Shown here piece after piece: positions 1 through 10,434 of a stretch of DNA of 64,000 bases. This DNA is from Gilliamella sp. wkB108. GTDB lineage: Bacteria; Pseudomonadota; Gammaproteobacteria; Enterobacterales; Orbaceae. The DNA lies in the NCBI RefSeq assembly GCF_001690195.1, contig NZ_LZGM01000012.1:17096-81095 (forward strand), in the 5' to 3' direction. The position numbers were made by a program, and so were the translations under genes. Under the pieces are notes generated by a model. It made no database searches. It had not been told where the DNA came from and saw only the letters and a list, made by a program, of their open reading frames with translations. Every line of letters begins with the position of its first letter. Position 1 is the first letter of the stretch.

Positions 1-89
1 ATGCTAATCGTTAATAACTTGAATGAACATTTTAAGTTAAACAACTCTATGATATGCTTAACTCAATATTAGTCCAAAGGATGTACCCC

Positions 90-2474
90 ATGATAAAAGA
101 TCCCTTCTACCAACGAGAAGCCGAAAAGTATGACTCACCGATTGCCAGCCGAGAACTTATTTTAGACTATCTCACTAAAGAAGCCAAACCAGCTAATTTA
201 GAGAAAATAGCCCAAGCCGTATCCGTTAAAAATGATGAACAAAAAGAGGCTTTACATCGCCGTTTAAGAGCAATGGAACGTGACGGACAAGTCGTATTTA
301 CTCGCCGTAAATGTTATGCCTTACCTGAAAAATTCGATATGGTAAAAGGTAGTGTGATAGCTCACCGCGATGGTTTTGGATTTCTACGGGTAGAGGGTAA
401 ACCTGAAGATTACTATTTATCACCGGAACAGATGAAAAAGGTATTACAAGGTGATGTTATCTTAGCTCAACCTATCGGAAGTCAATATCGTGGTAAAACT
501 GAAGCGCGTGTGGTACGAATTTTAGAACCACGCAGTAATCAAATTGTTGGACGATACTTTATTGAACAAGGGGTTGGTTTTGTTGTTCCTGATGATAGTC
601 GATTGAATTTTGATATTTTAGTGGCAGGTAAAACCAATCGGACTGTGCGAATGGGATCGGTAGTGGTCATTGAGTTACAACAACGACCTGAGCGCCGTCA
701 AAAGGCAGTGGGAACCATTAAAGAAGTACTTGGTGAAATAATGGGAACCAACTTAGCAATCGATATCGCACTTAGAAATCACGAAATTCCTTATGAACTG
801 CCTAAAGCAGTAGAAAAAGAAGTGAGCAAATTTACCGAGCAAGTCCCAGAAAGTGCTAAAAAAGGGCGAAAAGATCTACGAGATTTACCTCTGGTTACTA
901 TTGACGGTGAAGATGCGCGTGATTTTGATGATGCCGTATATTGTCAAAAAAATCGGGGTGGAGGTTACCGCTTATGGGTAGCTATTGCCGATGTAAGTTA
1001 TTATGTAAGACCAGGGAAGGCGTTAGATAAAGAAGCCTGCTCGCGAGGAACATCGGTTTATTTCCCTTCACGTGTCGTGCCAATGTTACCAGAAATATTA
1101 TCCAATGGACTTTGTTCATTAAACCCACAAGTCGATCGTTTATGTTTAGTTTGTGAAATGACCGTTTCAAATAAAGGACGTTTGACTGGTTACCAATTCT
1201 ATGAAGCGGTAATGAACTCTCATGCACGATTAACCTACACTAAAGTGGCAAAAATTTTACAAGGTGATGAAGAGTTACGAGAACATTATCGAGATTTAGT
1301 TCCTCATCTTGAGAATCTTTATGGTCTATATAAAGTACTTGATAAAGCACGAATAGCACGAGGCGCCATTGCCTTTGAATCCCAAGAGCCAAAATTTATT
1401 TTTAATGCTGATAAACGCATCGAAAGTATTGAAATGGCCGAGCGTAATGATGCTCACAAAATTATTGAAGAGTGCATGATTTTGGCTAATGTAGCAGCAG
1501 CAAAACTTGTATTAAACGCTCAAGTACCTTCACTATTTCGAGTACATGATAGACCTGATGAAGAGCGCATGAATAATCTTCGAAACATATTAAGTGAACT
1601 TGGTTTGACACTTGGTGGTGGGGCGACGCCTCAACCTAAGGATGTTGCACAACTAATGCTAGCTGTTGAAACACGTGCTGATAGTGAAATGTTACAAACG
1701 GTTATTTTACGCTCAATGAGACAGGCTATTTATGATCCTGAAAATCGTGGCCATTTTGGTTTGGCATTAGAAGAATATGCCCACTTTACTTCACCGATTC
1801 GACGCTATCCAGATCTACTATTACATCGCGCAATTAAATGGATTTTAGCCAACGAAAAACATAAAACCAGTAAAACAGGTGGGCATCGATACAACACTAG
1901 CGAAATGCTCTATTTTGGAGAACACTGCTCTATGGCAGAGCGACGCGCAGATGAGGCGGTGCGTGATGTGGTCGATTGGTTAAAATGTGATTATATGCAA
2001 GATCATGTTGGTGAAGTATTTAATGGTACTATTTCAAGTGTGGTTAATTTCGGCTTTTTTGTCCGACTCGACGATCTATTTATAGATGGTCTAGTGCATG
2101 TTTCATCATTGGAAAATGACTATTATAGCTTTGATGCGTCGCGTAATCGTTTGATTGGTGAAAACACTCATTTTACTTATCGTTTAGGTGATAAAGTCAA
2201 AGTTAAAGTGGATAATGTCAATCCAGATGAACGTAAAATTGATTTTTCTTTAGTTTATAGTGATAATAAACCAAAGCGTCAAGGTAAAACGCAAAAAGAT
2301 AAAATTAAACAATCTTTAACCAAAAATGATGCCGATGTGCCTGTTCGACGCAAAAGTAAAAAATCTACCGGCTCAAACAACCTAAAAGCTAATAATAAAA
2401 CGAGTAGTAAAGCTAAACGAAAAAAGCCTACAAAGACAAAATCAAGTAACAAAAAAACCAAGAGTAAAAAATAG
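90..2474 (+). CDS. rnr: Ribonuclease R
   Basis: Processive 3'-5' exoribonuclease of the RNB family that degrades structured RNA in the cytoplasm. In order: an N-terminal winged-helix region (about residues 15-95), cold-shock-like domains, the RNB catalytic core with the Asp-rich motif [13 protein letters not shown] (about 270-283), an S1 domain (about 640-720, [17 protein letters not shown]) and a Lys-rich basic tail from about 730, as in E. coli RNase R. I chose the ATG at 90 because the protein then starts [14 protein letters not shown] like the E. coli enzyme and AAAGGA lies eight bases upstream. An in-frame ATG at 54 would add 12 unconserved residues. The stop directly abuts the rlmB start, so the two are probably co-transcribed as in enterics. 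Confidence 0.96.
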   Translation: MIKDPFYQREAEKYDSPIASRELILDYLTKEAKPANLEKIAQAVSVKNDEQKEALHRRLRAMERDGQVVFTRRKCYALPEKFDMVKGSVIAHRDGFGFLRVEGKPEDYYLSPEQMKKVLQGDVILAQPIGSQYRGKTEARVVRILEPRSNQIVGRYFIEQGVGFVVPDDSRLNFDILVAGKTNRTVRMGSVVVIELQQRPERRQKAVGTIKEVLGEIMGTNLAIDIALRNHEIPYELPKAVEKEVSKFTEQVPESAKKGRKDLRDLPLVTIDGEDARDFDDAVYCQKNRGGGYRLWVAIADVSYYVRPGKALDKEACSRGTSVYFPSRVVPMLPEILSNGLCSLNPQVDRLCLVCEMTVSNKGRLTGYQFYEAVMNSHARLTYTKVAKILQGDEELREHYRDLVPHLENLYGLYKVLDKARIARGAIAFESQEPKFIFNADKRIESIEMAERNDAHKIIEECMILANVAAAKLVLNAQVPSLFRVHDRPDEERMNNLRNILSELGLTLGGGATPQPKDVAQLMLAVETRADSEMLQTVILRSMRQAIYDPENRGHFGLALEEYAHFTSPIRRYPDLLLHRAIKWILANEKHKTSKTGGHRYNTSEMLYFGEHCSMAERRADEAVRDVVDWLKCDYMQDHVGEVFNGTISSVVNFGFFVRLDDLFIDGLVHVSSLENDYYSFDASRNRLIGENTHFTYRLGDKVKVKVDNVNPDERKIDFSLVYSDNKPKRQGKTQKDKIKQSLTKNDADVPVRRKSKKSTGSNNLKANNKTSSKAKRKKPTKTKSSNKKTKSKK

Positions 2475-3224
2475 ATGAGTGAAACAGTTTATGGTATTCA
2501 CGCGGTTGAAGCATTGCTCGCGCGTTCACCTGAAAGAATTATTGAAGTATTTATTGCGAAAGGACGCGAAGATAAACGCCTTACAGCAGTTGTTCACGAA
2601 CTCGAACAATTAGCTTTACCGGTTAAAGTAACGAACCGCCAATGGTTAGATGAAAAAACACGTAACGGCGTACATCAAGGCATTATAGCCATAGTCAAAG
2701 AGAGTCGCAGTTATCAAGAAAATGATATTCCACTGTTAATGACACAAAAAAGTCATCCCGTCATTTTGATTTTAGATGGAGTCACAGATCCGCACAATTT
2801 GGGAGCTTGTATCAGGACTGCTGATGCTGCTGGTGTGGATTTTATTGTGGTACCTAAAGACCGCTCGGCATCACTTAATTCGACCGTACAGAAGGTGGCC
2901 TGTGGCGCAGCGGAAAGTGTGCCGGTAGTCCGGGTAACCAATTTGGCTCGCACTATGCGAATGCTAAAAGATGAGTTTCAAGTTTGGATTGTAGGCACTG
3001 CTGGTGAAGCCGACAAAACCCTTTATCAAACTGATTTTTATAAAACAGCCATACCATTAGCATTGGTTATGGGGGCCGAAGGCGAGGGTATGCGTCGTTT
3101 AACTAAAGAACACTGTGATGAACTAGTGAGTATTCCAATGGCTGGTATTGTATCGTCGCTTAATGTATCGGTGGCAACAGGAATTTGCTTATTTGAAATA
3201 GTTCGGCAAAAAAATAGACAATAA
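2475..3224 (+). CDS. rlmB: 23S rRNA (guanosine-2251-2'-O)-methyltransferase
   Basis: SpoU-class SPOUT methyltransferase that 2'-O-methylates G2251 in the 23S rRNA P loop using S-adenosylmethionine. The 249-residue protein has an N-terminal L30e-like substrate-binding segment (about 1-75). The three SpoU motifs follow: DPHNLGACIRTADAAG, VMGAEGEGMRRL and IPMAGIVSSLNVSVATG, which form the trefoil knot. The ATG begins on the base after the rnr stop, indicating translational coupling. Length and motif order match E. coli RlmB (243 aa). Confidence 0.96.
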   Translation: MSETVYGIHAVEALLARSPERIIEVFIAKGREDKRLTAVVHELEQLALPVKVTNRQWLDEKTRNGVHQGIIAIVKESRSYQENDIPLLMTQKSHPVILILDGVTDPHNLGACIRTADAAGVDFIVVPKDRSASLNSTVQKVACGAAESVPVVRVTNLARTMRMLKDEFQVWIVGTAGEADKTLYQTDFYKTAIPLALVMGAEGEGMRRLTKEHCDELVSIPMAGIVSSLNVSVATGICLFEIVRQKNRQ

Positions 3225-3234
3225 GGAACAAGGG

Positions 3235-3849
3235 ATGTTAGGTATATTAAAGAAAATTTTGCCTAAAAAACAAGAGGATGAACAGTTATCAGCGCGTGAT
3301 CTCAATGGACGTAATCATGTTGGTTACCCAACCCTTCAGTTGTCTCGTGAAATTGATAATTTGGTAAAAAAACAGTATAAATCAATTAAATCTGTTGTGA
3401 AAATGTATAAAGATACGCTGTTTTTTAAATGGATACCGGCAATTATTAATAGTGAACTCTCTGATGAACAATTAGCTAATCTATCAGGGCGTAACGTTCA
3501 AATGGTTTACTTATTACTTTTTCGCGATATGTTGCGTCATCTTTCAGATATTATCACCCCTAAATACGCAACGGAAAACTGGCCTGAGTTATTTGCTCAA
3601 GAGGCATTAGATGCTTGTAAAATGCTGAGTGATGCTGATGATAAAGATATTGCTAAAAAGCAGCAATTATTTGCTAATACACAGCGATTTACGGTGGATA
3701 AACCAATCGATGAAAAACATCCTGAAAATAATGAAATTCCCGATTGGGTGACTCCCATTGCTGAATTAATCATGATATCGCCGAAAATGCTTTATAAGAG
3801 TCATCGTTCCTTAGTTAATGCGATAAAACGTCCTAAAAAACGCGCCTAA
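3235..3849 (+). CDS. Conserved-looking protein of unknown function
   Basis: A 204-residue protein I do not recognise. It starts ten bases after rlmB behind an AAGGAAC Shine-Dalgarno, so it is probably the third gene of the rnr-rlmB operon. No signal peptide or membrane segment is visible. The N-terminus is basic (MLGILKKILPKKQ), the middle is predicted helical (VQMVYLLLFRDMLRHLSDII), and the tail is strongly basic (HRSLVNAIKRPKKRA), which could suit RNA or nucleic-acid binding. That last idea is only inference. Codon use looks like its neighbours, so it is very likely a real gene. Confidence 0.75.
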   Translation: MLGILKKILPKKQEDEQLSARDLNGRNHVGYPTLQLSREIDNLVKKQYKSIKSVVKMYKDTLFFKWIPAIINSELSDEQLANLSGRNVQMVYLLLFRDMLRHLSDIITPKYATENWPELFAQEALDACKMLSDADDKDIAKKQQLFANTQRFTVDKPIDEKHPENNEIPDWVTPIAELIMISPKMLYKSHRSLVNAIKRPKKRA

Positions 3850-3890
3850 TCTTCTCTTTATGATACTTTTATAATGATATCTACTATAAT

Positions 3891-3922
3891 TCAAGTAAAT
3901 TCTAGGAATAGAATTTACTTGA
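3891..3922. terminator. Perfect 14-bp hairpin between convergent genes
   Basis: Arms TCAAGTAAATTCTA and TAGAATTTACTTGA are perfectly complementary around a GGAA loop. It lies 42 bases after the stop of the preceding plus-strand gene and before the convergent catalase gene. There is no U-tract on either strand, so it could be a U-less terminator, an mRNA 3'-end protector, or a dispersed palindromic repeat. Confidence 0.5.
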
Positions 3923-4357
3923 TCTTGTCATGATTAATACTCACGATAAACTGAATAAAGCTATTTCTGTTTTTTGATCAAAGAAATAATTTTTTGTTTC
4001 CATTGTCCTATCATTTTTTTCATTATTAAGACTCGGTTTTGTAATGGTTATACTGCAAAAATCAACCATATGTATAAACTCTTCTTACCTTTTCAATCAT
4101 AAAAGGAATGTGTTTTTTGGGGATCTAAACAAGTTTTTAATAAAGATATTTGTAATTTCAGTTATCACCAAAAAATATCATTTTGAATTAATCAGTTAAT
4201 TTATATTGCAATGGGTTGGATTAGCCGGTTAGATTTGTTTAATGTGATATCTGGATATTTATTTACTCACATTCTGGAGTTAGATTGGCTTTTATATGGA
4301 TTAAGTTTAATACAACAAAGGTTATTTAATTCGATCTCTCAATCGCGGATCTATAGT
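3923..4357. other. AT-rich intergenic region without a supported gene
   Basis: About 430 bases between the hairpin and the catalase terminator. The only open frame (4211-4399, plus strand) has no Shine-Dalgarno, runs through the catalase terminator hairpin and has a composition unlike a real gene. I see no tRNA, repeat or clear promoter here. Confidence 0.5.
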
Positions 4358-4388
4358 GTAAAAATGCTGACCAAATTTGGTCAGCATT
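4358..4388 (-). terminator. Intrinsic terminator of katA
   Basis: On the minus strand, the stem AATGCTGACC / GGTCAGCATT around AAATTT begins 16 bases after the catalase stop and is followed by a run of five T. This is a classical rho-independent terminator. Confidence 0.85.
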
Positions 4389-4403
4389 ATTGGCTGTAAA
4401 TGA

Positions 4404-5864
4404 TTAACTTTTAATTAAGTCGATATCGATACCCAAACCTTTAGCAATACCTCCACCATAGTTTGGATGAACTTTATAAAAGTGTTGTAGCTGTCTAATT
4501 TGAATATTTCGATCCACATTCTTCATTGAACCAATAATATTATCAATCAACAGTTGTTTTTGCTCCGGAGACATTAGATTGAATAATGCTCGCGGTTGAG
4601 AGTAGTAATCATCATCAACTCGATGATTATGTCTATCCATTGTTCCTGCCGGAACATTCAATGGTGGTTCAGCATATTGAGGTTGTTGTTTTGGCGCACT
4701 ATCAACACTATTAGGTTCATAATTTGGTGCATTATCAGGGCTGTAAAAGCGCATAGCACCGTCTCGCTGATAATTATGCACCGGACATTTAGCTGCATTA
4801 ACAGGTAATTGTTGGTAATTAGTACCAATACGATAACGGTGCGCATCAGCATAAGCAAACACACGACCTTGTAACATTTTATCAGGTGAAAGCCCAGTGC
4901 CGGGTACAACATTACTTGGTTCAAAGGCCGATTGTTCTACTTCAGCAAAATAGTTTTCAGGGTTACGGTTAAGCTCCATTACCCCAACTTCTATGAGTGG
5001 ATACTCTTTTTGCGACCATACTTTTGTTACATCAAACGGGTTTTCATGGTGATTATTGGCTTGCTCTTCTGTCATTAACTGCATATAAAGACGCCATTTC
5101 GGATAGTCGCCACGTTCAATCGCTTTAAACAAATCTTCTTGAGCTGAATCTGGATTACTGCCATCTAATTCAGCTGCTCGTTTAGGTGGAATATTTTTTA
5201 TACCTTGTTCAGTTCGAAAGTGCCATTTCACCCAAAATCTTACACCATCAGCATTGATCACACTATAAGTATGGCTACCATAACCATGCATATGTCGGTA
5301 ACCGTCGGGAATGCCACGATCAGAAAATAAAATAGTAACTTGATGAAGAGACTCAGGGGATAAAGACCAAAAATCCCACATCATTTGCGGATCTTTTAAA
5401 TTAGTTTTTGGATCACGTTTTTGGGTATGGATAAAATCAGGGAATTTTAATGCATCTCTTATAAAAAAAACCGGCGTATTATTACCCACAATATCCCAGT
5501 TGCCTTGATCGGTATAAAATTTCACTGAAAACCCGCGAGGATCGCGAGCGGTATCTGATGATCCACGTTCACCTCCTACCGTTGAAAATCTTACAAAAAC
5601 AGGTGTTTGTTTACCAATTTGAGCAAATAAGCTTGCATAAGAATATGGGGTAATATCATTCGTCACGGTAAAAGTACCATGTGCGCCTGAACCTTTGGCA
5701 TGAACTCGTCGTTCAGGAATATTCTCCCGGTTAAACTGTGCCAATTTTTCAACTAATTGATAATCATCAATTAGAACTGGTCCACGAGGTCCGGCTGTTC
5801 GTGAATTTTGATTATCGGCTATTGGGGCGCCATTGTTGGTAGTTAATACTTTTTTTTCAGACAT
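4404..5864 (-). CDS. katA: Monofunctional haem catalase (clade 3)
   Basis: Converts hydrogen peroxide to water and oxygen in the cytoplasm. The protein has 486 residues, the small-subunit size. Visible motifs are the active-site His in [15 protein letters not shown], the distal Asn region in [14 protein letters not shown], and the proximal haem-ligand Tyr in [14 protein letters not shown]. An upstream ATG at 5918 is in frame, but the ATG at 5864 (MSEKKVLTT) is preceded by AAGGAGTG at good spacing and matches the family start, so I use that one. The gene stands alone with its own terminator. No OxyR site could be assigned by eye. Confidence 0.96.
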   Translation of the reverse strand: MSEKKVLTTNNGAPIADNQNSRTAGPRGPVLIDDYQLVEKLAQFNRENIPERRVHAKGSGAHGTFTVTNDITPYSYASLFAQIGKQTPVFVRFSTVGGERGSSDTARDPRGFSVKFYTDQGNWDIVGNNTPVFFIRDALKFPDFIHTQKRDPKTNLKDPQMMWDFWSLSPESLHQVTILFSDRGIPDGYRHMHGYGSHTYSVINADGVRFWVKWHFRTEQGIKNIPPKRAAELDGSNPDSAQEDLFKAIERGDYPKWRLYMQLMTEEQANNHHENPFDVTKVWSQKEYPLIEVGVMELNRNPENYFAEVEQSAFEPSNVVPGTGLSPDKMLQGRVFAYADAHRYRIGTNYQQLPVNAAKCPVHNYQRDGAMRFYSPDNAPNYEPNSVDSAPKQQPQYAEPPLNVPAGTMDRHNHRVDDDYYSQPRALFNLMSPEQKQLLIDNIIGSMKNVDRNIQIRQLQHFYKVHPNYGGGIAKGLGIDIDLIKS

Positions 5865-6179
5865 TGCAACACTCCTTTTTCTTATGTTAAAAGAGTCTTT
5901 GAGGGATAAAATACCCAATTATAGGTTGAATATTAAGTCCCCAAGACATGAATGTGGGACTTGTAGAGCGTGGTAAAAAAAGATAAACGTAATATAAACA
6001 GTAATACTTTAAAAAATTATATTTTAATTATCAAGAATAATATTATTTATTTGTAATAGTACGGTTTTCTGGCTAAATTAGCTTGCGATAACAGAAAAAT
6101 AGGATTAAAGTTGAAAGACCAATTAGTAAAAAAACGAAGTAATAATGTTTCAAATAATCTAAAAATTTCGTGATTTGAG
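5865..6179. other. Upstream region of katA
   Basis: 315 bases holding the catalase leader and promoter and the 3' flank of the next minus-strand gene. The only structure I see is a 7-bp inverted repeat, AAGTCCC...GGGACTT (about 5935-5961), in the catalase leader. No gene is supported. Confidence 0.4.
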
Positions 6180-6725
6180 CTAAGCATAGATAATTTCAGG
6201 TAATTGCACATCCCAAGGTCTATTTTCTACCCTGTCAATTTTTTGACAAGCAAAAGCAAGCCCAATTGGTAAAATCTGCTGTGATTGATAATTAGCAAGT
6301 AAACGATCGTAAAATCCTCCTCCCATTCCCATACGATAGCCTCTTTCATCAAACGCAACAAGTGGAGTAAAAACAATATCTAAATATTGATAGGGAAGTA
6401 CATTTTGCACATTTAAACGAGGCTCTAAAATACCAAATCGATTTTTAATTAATGGAGTTTGCCGGGTGTAGTTCAAAAACAGTAGATGAGAGGAGACAAA
6501 AGGGTGAATAATGGGTAAATAGACGGATTTATTTTGTTGCCATAAAAATTCAATAATTGGTTGTGTATTGACTTCACCGTCAAATGATAAAAATATTGCT
6601 ATATTTTGAGCTGAATGAATGGACGAATGGTTAGCAATTTTTTCATAGATAATTTGTTGTGCATGTTGACGTTGGGATGACGTTAATTGGCGTCTTTTTT
6701 GGCGGATAATTTGGCGAATATTCAT
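6180..6725 (-). CDS. fau: 5-formyltetrahydrofolate cyclo-ligase
   Basis: ATP-dependent enzyme (YgfA/Fau, MTHFS) that converts 5-formyl-THF to 5,10-methenyl-THF in one-carbon metabolism. The 181-residue protein has the basic N-terminus MNIRQIIRQKRRQL, the FLSFDGEVNTQP region and the hallmark GMGGGFYDRLL loop that binds ATP phosphate. It sits downstream of 6S RNA, the arrangement known from E. coli, where ssrS and ygfA share a transcript. Confidence 0.93.
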   Translation of the reverse strand: MNIRQIIRQKRRQLTSSQRQHAQQIIYEKIANHSSIHSAQNIAIFLSFDGEVNTQPIIEFLWQQNKSVYLPIIHPFVSSHLLFLNYTRQTPLIKNRFGILEPRLNVQNVLPYQYLDIVFTPLVAFDERGYRMGMGGGFYDRLLANYQSQQILPIGLAFACQKIDRVENRPWDVQLPEIIYA

Positions 6726-6752
6726 CAGTTATCACTACACAATAGAAGAGAA

Positions 6753-6934
6753 AACACTCCAAGATGTCGCTGGGGTCGTAACCCTTGAACCCAAGGTTCA
6801 AGGTGAACATTGTGTTCCAATCTTTAGGTTTCCTTACAAGTAAGGCATACTCACCAATTGAAAATCACTCCGTTCTTAAATTAAGAATATCGGCTCAGGG
6901 GACTAACCCTCATCACGAGCATCTCAGAGATGAA
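6753..6934 (-). ncRNA. ssrS: 6S RNA
   Basis: Global regulator RNA that mimics an open promoter and sequesters sigma-70 RNA polymerase. Read on the minus strand, the region contains stretches nearly identical to E. coli 6S RNA: CTCTGAGATG at the 5' end, AGTCCCCTGAGCCGATATT, and TTCACCTTGAACC plus GGTTCAAGGGTTAC before the closing GACATCTTGGAG arm. The 5' and 3' ends pair into the closing stem. It lies between zapA and fau, its standard location. Ends are set by similarity and are approximate to a few bases. Confidence 0.93.
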
Positions 6935-6998
6935 TATAATAATACAAAATTTAGAAAATCATACAATACTATTTTTACTAAATTTACAAAATAAAGCC

Positions 6999-7283
6999 TT
7001 AATTGCTGGTATTTAGGGCTGAATCAAGTAATTGCTGCAACATTTTTAATCGATTACTAAACTCTTCACTCTTTTCTTTCTCAAGTGTAAGTTCATAAGA
7101 GATATTTAATGCTGCAGTCATTATAAGTTGTTCACTTCCTATCTGTGGTGATTTTTCGCGTAAACTACTTAGACGAGAATCTAAATCTTTTGCCGCGCTA
7201 TTTAGTGCATCCACTTCATCAACAGGACAATTAAATTTTAATGTACGCCCAAAAATTTGAATAGTGACAGCTTGAGTTTTCAT
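6999..7283 (-). CDS. zapA: Cell division protein ZapA
   Basis: Small FtsZ-associated protein that cross-links and stabilises Z-ring protofilaments. The 94-residue protein has the N-terminal strand region VTIQIFGRTLKFNCP and a C-terminal coiled coil (about 55-90), as in the family. It follows dxs by seven bases, so it is probably co-transcribed with xseB-ispA-dxs. It is followed by 6S RNA and fau. Confidence 0.93.
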   Translation of the reverse strand: MKTQAVTIQIFGRTLKFNCPVDEVDALNSAAKDLDSRLSSLREKSPQIGSEQLIMTAALNISYELTLEKEKSEEFSNRLKMLQQLLDSALNTSN

Positions 7284-7290
7284 ATTTAAC

Positions 7291-9147
7291 CTATTGATTT
7301 ATAAATTCGTTAATTTTTTTAATAATATTTTCACTGTTTAATCCGATCTCTGCTCTTATCTCTTTTTGAGATCCTTGTGGAATAAACTGATCAGGTAATC
7401 CTATATTTAAAATATCACATTTTATTTTTTTCGATAGTAAAAATTCACCGACGCCGCTACCCGCGCCACCTTTAATACTATTTTCTTCAATTGTGACAAG
7501 TATATTATGTGTTTGGCTAATCTGCAAAAGGACTTTTTCATCTAATGGCTTAACAAATCGCATATCAATTACTGTAGCATGAAGTTTTTCCGCGACTTGT
7601 AAAACTTCTGGTAATAATGTGCCAAAATTGAGTAAAGCAATATTCTCACCCTCACGGCAGATTTTTGCTTGTCCTATAGGGATTGCCTGTAAAGGACTTA
7701 ATACAGCACCAATTCCTTCGCCACGAGGATAACGTACCGCAGCTGGACCATTATGTAAATAACCTGTATAAAGCATCTGCCGACACTCATTTTCATCACT
7801 TGGCGTCATAATCACAAAATTAGGCACACAGCGTAAAAAACTTAAATCAAATGCACCTTGATGTGTTTCGCCGTCAGCGCCAACAATACCAGCACGATCT
7901 ATAGCCAATAAAACTGGCAAATTTTGAATGGCTATATCATGGATGAGCTGATCATAAGCGCGTTGTAAAAAAGTTGAATAAATGGCTACAATCGGTTTAA
8001 AACCACCAATAGCAAAGCCTGTTGCCAATGTTACTGCATGTTGTTCGGCTATAGCGACATCAAAAAACTGATCTGGAAAGCGGTTGGCAAACTTAGTCAT
8101 GCCTGAACCCTCGCTCATGGCAGGCGTAATAGCAATTAAGCGTTTATCCTTTTCAGCCATTTCACAGAGCCAATCACCAAATACTTGTGAATAGGTAGGT
8201 ACTTTTTGGGTATTAGAAGGTAATACTCCTTCATCCGGATCAAACTTGGGTACTCCATGCCATAAGGTTGGGTTTTTTTCTGCCGGTGCGTAACCTTTAC
8301 CTTTTTGGGTGATCACATGTAATAACTGCGGTCCTTTTAATTGGCGAACTTTTTGTAAAGTCACAACCAGATTTTCAACATCATGACCGTCAATGGGACC
8401 AATATAATTAAATCCAAGCTCTTCAAACAAAATCGCCGGTGTTACCAGTCCTTTTAAATGTTCCTCAGTCTTTTTTAGTAGCTCTTTTAATGGTGGAATA
8501 TTAGAAAGTACTTTTTTGCCACTTTCACGAAATGAAGCATAAGTTTTGCTGGTTAGAATCTGAGCTAAATGTTGATTGAGCGCACCAGTATTTTCCGAAA
8601 TTGACATATCATTATCATTAACGATAACTAACATATCCGGTTTTATATGCCCAGCATGATTCATTGCTTCAAATGCCATACCTGCAGTTAATGCACCGTC
8701 ACCAATAACAGCAACAACCTTACGATCTGATTGTTTTTTTTGTTCACTAATAGCTATCCCAAGCGCGACGCTAATTGAGGTAGATGAATGACCTGTAGTT
8801 AATACATCATATTCACTTTCATTGCGGTGGGGGAAGGGATGTAATCCGCCTTTTTGCCGAATAGTTAACATTTGGTCTCGGCGTCCGGTCAATATTTTAT
8901 GAGGATAAGCCTGATGACCAACATCCCATATGATTTTATCAAAAGGGGTATAATAGACATAATGAAGTGCAGTGGTTAACTCAACTACCCCAAGCCCTGA
9001 GGCTAGGTGACCACTAGATTGACTTACACTCGTTAACAAAAATTGTCTTAATTCACGACAAATAGCCGTTAATTGTGACTGAGGATAACGCCTTAAATCC
9101 TCAGGTGAGTTTATCTGTTTTAACAAAGGGTAATTATTTAAATTCAT
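7291..9147 (-). CDS. dxs: 1-deoxy-D-xylulose-5-phosphate synthase
   Basis: Thiamine-diphosphate enzyme that condenses pyruvate and glyceraldehyde-3-phosphate, the first step of the MEP isoprenoid pathway and a source of thiamine and pyridoxal precursors. The 618-residue protein has the N-terminal [16 protein letters not shown] motif, the ThDP/Mg signature [15 protein letters not shown]...VNDNDMSIS, and the transketolase-like pyrimidine domain with [13 protein letters not shown]. It lies just downstream of ispA in the usual xseB-ispA-dxs order. Confidence 0.97.
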   Translation of the reverse strand: MNLNNYPLLKQINSPEDLRRYPQSQLTAICRELRQFLLTSVSQSSGHLASGLGVVELTTALHYVYYTPFDKIIWDVGHQAYPHKILTGRRDQMLTIRQKGGLHPFPHRNESEYDVLTTGHSSTSISVALGIAISEQKKQSDRKVVAVIGDGALTAGMAFEAMNHAGHIKPDMLVIVNDNDMSISENTGALNQHLAQILTSKTYASFRESGKKVLSNIPPLKELLKKTEEHLKGLVTPAILFEELGFNYIGPIDGHDVENLVVTLQKVRQLKGPQLLHVITQKGKGYAPAEKNPTLWHGVPKFDPDEGVLPSNTQKVPTYSQVFGDWLCEMAEKDKRLIAITPAMSEGSGMTKFANRFPDQFFDVAIAEQHAVTLATGFAIGGFKPIVAIYSTFLQRAYDQLIHDIAIQNLPVLLAIDRAGIVGADGETHQGAFDLSFLRCVPNFVIMTPSDENECRQMLYTGYLHNGPAAVRYPRGEGIGAVLSPLQAIPIGQAKICREGENIALLNFGTLLPEVLQVAEKLHATVIDMRFVKPLDEKVLLQISQTHNILVTIEENSIKGGAGSGVGEFLLSKKIKCDILNIGLPDQFIPQGSQKEIRAEIGLNSENIIKKINEFINQ

Positions 9148-9174
9148 TATTTAAATTTAGCTTTTAGTGATTTG

Positions 9175-10056
9175 TTAACTATTTCGATTAATAATATAAC
9201 CGGTAAGATCGTGTAATGGTTGACTATTATAGGGTATTTGTTCAAGACTAGCGATAGCTTGTTGATAAAGTTGTTGTGTCAATTTTATTGCATTATCAAG
9301 TCCCACTAAGGCAGGGTAAGTGCTTTTTTCATGCGCAATATCGGAACCTTGTGGTTTACCCATGATGGCTTGTTCCCCAATTATATCCAAAATATCATCT
9401 TGAATTTGAAAAGCCAGCCCAATTGCTTCGGCATAGCTATCGAGTATAGCATAAAAGGGTTTGGCTATATCACCACTAGCAAAAGCACCTAACCGTATTG
9501 CTGACTTGATTAAAGCGCCCGTTTTATAGCAATGGATTTGTTGTAGTTGTTCAAGGCTAATTGATTGATGCTCTGCCTGTAAATCGAGGGATTGTCCCAA
9601 ACACATACCACCTAATCCGCTCGCATTGGCGAGTTCCTTAATCATACTAATCTTAGTGTGATTATCAAGTAATTCTCCTTCAGATAGGAGTTTGAATGCC
9701 AAACTTTGTAATGCATCACCTGCTAAGATAGCTTCAGCCTCATTAAATTGGATATGACATGTTGGTTTACCGCGTCGCAAATCATCATTATCCATCGCAG
9801 GTAAGTCATCATGAATCAAAGAGTAAGTGTGAATAGCTTCAATGGCTGCAGCTGGCGGATCTAACATATTCAAAGGACAGTGAAACATTTGCCCAGTTAA
9901 ATAGACTAAAATTGGGCGAATACGCTTCCCTCCAGCAAGAAGACTGTAACTCATCGCTTGCTGAAGTTTTGAGTGAGGATATTGTGCAATATAGGTTGCT
10001 AAAAATGAATCAATTCGCTGTTGTAGTGATTTAAGACTATTCATTATCATCATCAA
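9175..10056 (-). CDS. ispA: Farnesyl diphosphate synthase (IspA-type)
   Basis: Trans-prenyltransferase that condenses isopentenyl diphosphate with dimethylallyl and geranyl diphosphate to make C15 farnesyl diphosphate. Both Asp-rich substrate motifs are present: [14 protein letters not shown] (first) and QIQDDILD (second), along with the [10 protein letters not shown]-binding loop. The start is uncertain. ATGs at 10056, 10053, 10050 and 10044 are all possible and overlap the end of xseB, implying translational coupling. 10044 ([10 protein letters not shown]) is as plausible as the longest form given here. Confidence 0.93.
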   Translation of the reverse strand: MMMIMNSLKSLQQRIDSFLATYIAQYPHSKLQQAMSYSLLAGGKRIRPILVYLTGQMFHCPLNMLDPPAAAIEAIHTYSLIHDDLPAMDNDDLRRGKPTCHIQFNEAEAILAGDALQSLAFKLLSEGELLDNHTKISMIKELANASGLGGMCLGQSLDLQAEHQSISLEQLQQIHCYKTGALIKSAIRLGAFASGDIAKPFYAILDSYAEAIGLAFQIQDDILDIIGEQAIMGKPQGSDIAHEKSTYPALVGLDNAIKLTQQLYQQAIASLEQIPYNSQPLHDLTGYIINRNS

Positions 10057-10285
10057 TTAAAAACTCAGATAATTCAGCATCACTATTTTCAGCTGTTAAG
10101 ATCTGGATCCGTTGTTCTGCTTGTTGTAACTGTTTTTGACCTGCGCGCGCCAGTTTTACACCTTTTTCAAACTCATTTAAGGCTTCATCAAGCGGTAAGT
10201 CACCACTTTCTAATTGAGTGACAATAGTTTCAAGTTGCTTAAGTGTTTCTTCGAAACTAGGTTCTTTATCCTGTTTTTTTGCCAT
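10037..10285 (-). CDS. xseB: Exodeoxyribonuclease VII small subunit
   Basis: Small helical subunit of ExoVII, which degrades single-stranded DNA together with XseA (not in this window). The 82-residue protein has the family core [21 protein letters not shown] followed by [14 protein letters not shown]. The ATG is preceded by AGAGGAA. It is the first gene of the xseB-ispA-dxs-zapA run and overlaps ispA by up to 20 bases. Confidence 0.93.
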   Translation of the reverse strand: MAKKQDKEPSFEETLKQLETIVTQLESGDLPLDEALNEFEKGVKLARAGQKQLQQAEQRIQILTAENSDAELSEFLIDDDNE

Positions 10286-10434
10286 ATGGTATTCCTCTTT
10301 GTACTTGTTGAGTATACACGCATTTTAGTTAATGGTGAATTCAGCTTTGAATCCAATATTAAACGGTATAGACTCCTGAATTATTTTTACAAATAAATTT
10401 AAGTTTTACACCATTATGCTAGTTCATTGAACGG

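Noticed and set aside
4211..4399. Plus-strand ORF of 62 codons
   Set aside because: No ribosome site, it runs through the katA terminator, and the sequence has no protein-like signature.
6785..6994. Plus-strand ORF of 69 codons
   Set aside because: It lies almost wholly on the antisense strand of the 6S RNA gene, and nothing supports translation.
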